From: Paracoccus sigandri
GTDB lineage: Bacteria > Pseudomonadota > Alphaproteobacteria > Rhodobacterales > Rhodobacteraceae
DNA length: 64,000 nt
NCBI RefSeq assembly: GCF_003709565.1
Contig: NZ_QNRC01000013.1
Location: forward strand, 62,001-126,000
Direction of reading: 5' to 3'
The first letter of the stretch is position 1. Each line of letters starts with the position of its first letter. Below, piece by piece: positions 63,486 to 64,000 of the stretch. Both the position numbers and the translations under genes were made by a program. The notes below the pieces were generated by a model. That model was not told where the DNA came from. It saw nothing but the letters and a program-made list of their open reading frames with translations, and did no database searches.

Positions 63486-64000
63486 CTAACCCCAACCCTC
63501 GGGGCGGGCGTAATAGCCATAGCCCGCGGCCTCGTGGAAGCCCATCCGGTCATAGAGCGCGCGGGCGCTGACATTCGCGCGGCTGACCGCAAGGCCAAGG
63601 CGGTCCGCGCCCCGCTCGCCGGCCCAGAAGGCGGCCTGGCGCAGCATCCAGCCGGCCACGCCGCGGCGGCGCAGGGCGGGGACCGTCTCGATCGCATGGA
63701 CCATCGCGACGGGGCCGTGGAGGGCGACGAAGGCGGCGCCCGCGGCGCGGTCGTCCATGCGGCCCAGGATGGCGGTGCGCGGGCCCGCGACATGTTCCAT
63801 CACCGCCTGCCGGGCGGGACCGATATTGCCCGCCTCCCAGATCTCGCGCTGGATGGCCAGGGGCGGCCAGATGGCGAAGGCGGTCACCGGCGGAACCGGG
63901 CGGTCGGTCAGCAGCCCGACCGGGGCGGCCATGATGACGGTCGGCGTCTCGCGCACGAAGGCCCGCGCATCCAGCGCGGCGGCCAGCAATTCGTCGTCGT
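63486..64000 (-). CDS. GNAT acetyltransferase, 5' end beyond the window
   Basis: The frame is open to the right edge, so the N terminus is missing. The acetyl-CoA site is ETVPALRRRGVAGWMLRQAA (R-x-x-G pattern), and ARALYDRMGFHEAAGYGYYA is the C-terminal GNAT motif. The N-terminal visible part is hydrophobic and poorly conserved. Substrate unknown. It is convergent with kynA, with a 24-base gap. Confidence 0.8.
   Translation of the reverse strand, partial: DDELLAAALDARAFVRETPTVIMAAPVGLLTDRPVPPVTAFAIWPPLAIQREIWEAGNIGPARQAVMEHVAGPRTAILGRMDDRAAGAAFVALHGPVAMVHAIETVPALRRRGVAGWMLRQAAFWAGERGADRLGLAVSRANVSARALYDRMGFHEAAGYGYYARPEGWG

Overview
The window is high-GC alphaproteobacterial DNA. Gene content and order point to the Rhodobacteraceae and most resemble Paracoccus: accD-folC, ettA, nnrU, a carboxyspermidine pathway, DUF4202 and a short intergenic repeat of a type I associate with this family. 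No rRNA gene or other taxonomic marker is present, so the genus is an inference.

Positions 1-13.4 kb are the right part of a siphovirus-type prophage; the head genes lie off the left edge. In order it carries the end of a tail tube gene, a tail-assembly chaperone pair joined by a lambda-type -1 frameshift, a secreted reverse-strand moron, a tape measure, tail-tip and hub genes, a tail fibre with an SGNH-esterase-like block, a second fibre-like gene, and a lysis module. From 13.6 to 16 kb follow a BCCT transporter, a cstA gene collapsed by an internal deletion, and a 47-bp 3' half of a tRNA-Arg(CCU). The orientation of that fragment makes it the expected right attachment scar of an element lying to its left.

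Positions 16-33 kb are mostly core metabolism. A long reverse-strand run holds phhA-phhB, ilvD, two family-specific hypotheticals and the carboxyspermidine pair (nspC and its dehydrogenase partner). An Lrp-type regulator diverges from phhA, with two similar dyads 54 bp apart between them. Then come cardiolipin synthase, accD-folC, zapE, an MTA/SAH nucleosidase, an ABC exporter, a CAP-domain lipoprotein and a BON-LysM protein. Positions 33-44 kb carry an acyl-CoA synthetase, two convergent AT-richer GT61-like glycosyltransferases, a Tat-exported DsbA-like protein, ettA, a sulfotransferase, an orphan 289-aa gene and rimO.

Positions 44.4-48.4 kb form a compact SoxR module. soxR diverges from an MFS exporter, an ABC-2 exporter pair and a small quinol-monooxygenase-like gene. 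A perfect 18-bp SoxR-type palindrome sits in the 19-bp spacer of the candidate promoter. gabT, a META lipoprotein, a rhomboid protease, a divergent mnmD/oxidoreductase pair (a split MnmC), nnrU and a DUF4202-CbiX pair follow.

Positions 54.7-63.5 kb are a nine-gene operon with mostly overlapping start and stop codons. It encodes an aerobic 2-aminobenzoyl-CoA (anthranilate) pathway: fused monooxygenase/reductase, SDR, MarR, enoyl-CoA hydratase, acyl-CoA dehydrogenase, thioesterase, Rid protein and CoA ligase, ending in tryptophan 2,3-dioxygenase. It plausibly links tryptophan breakdown to anthranilate use. The window ends inside a GNAT acetyltransferase gene.
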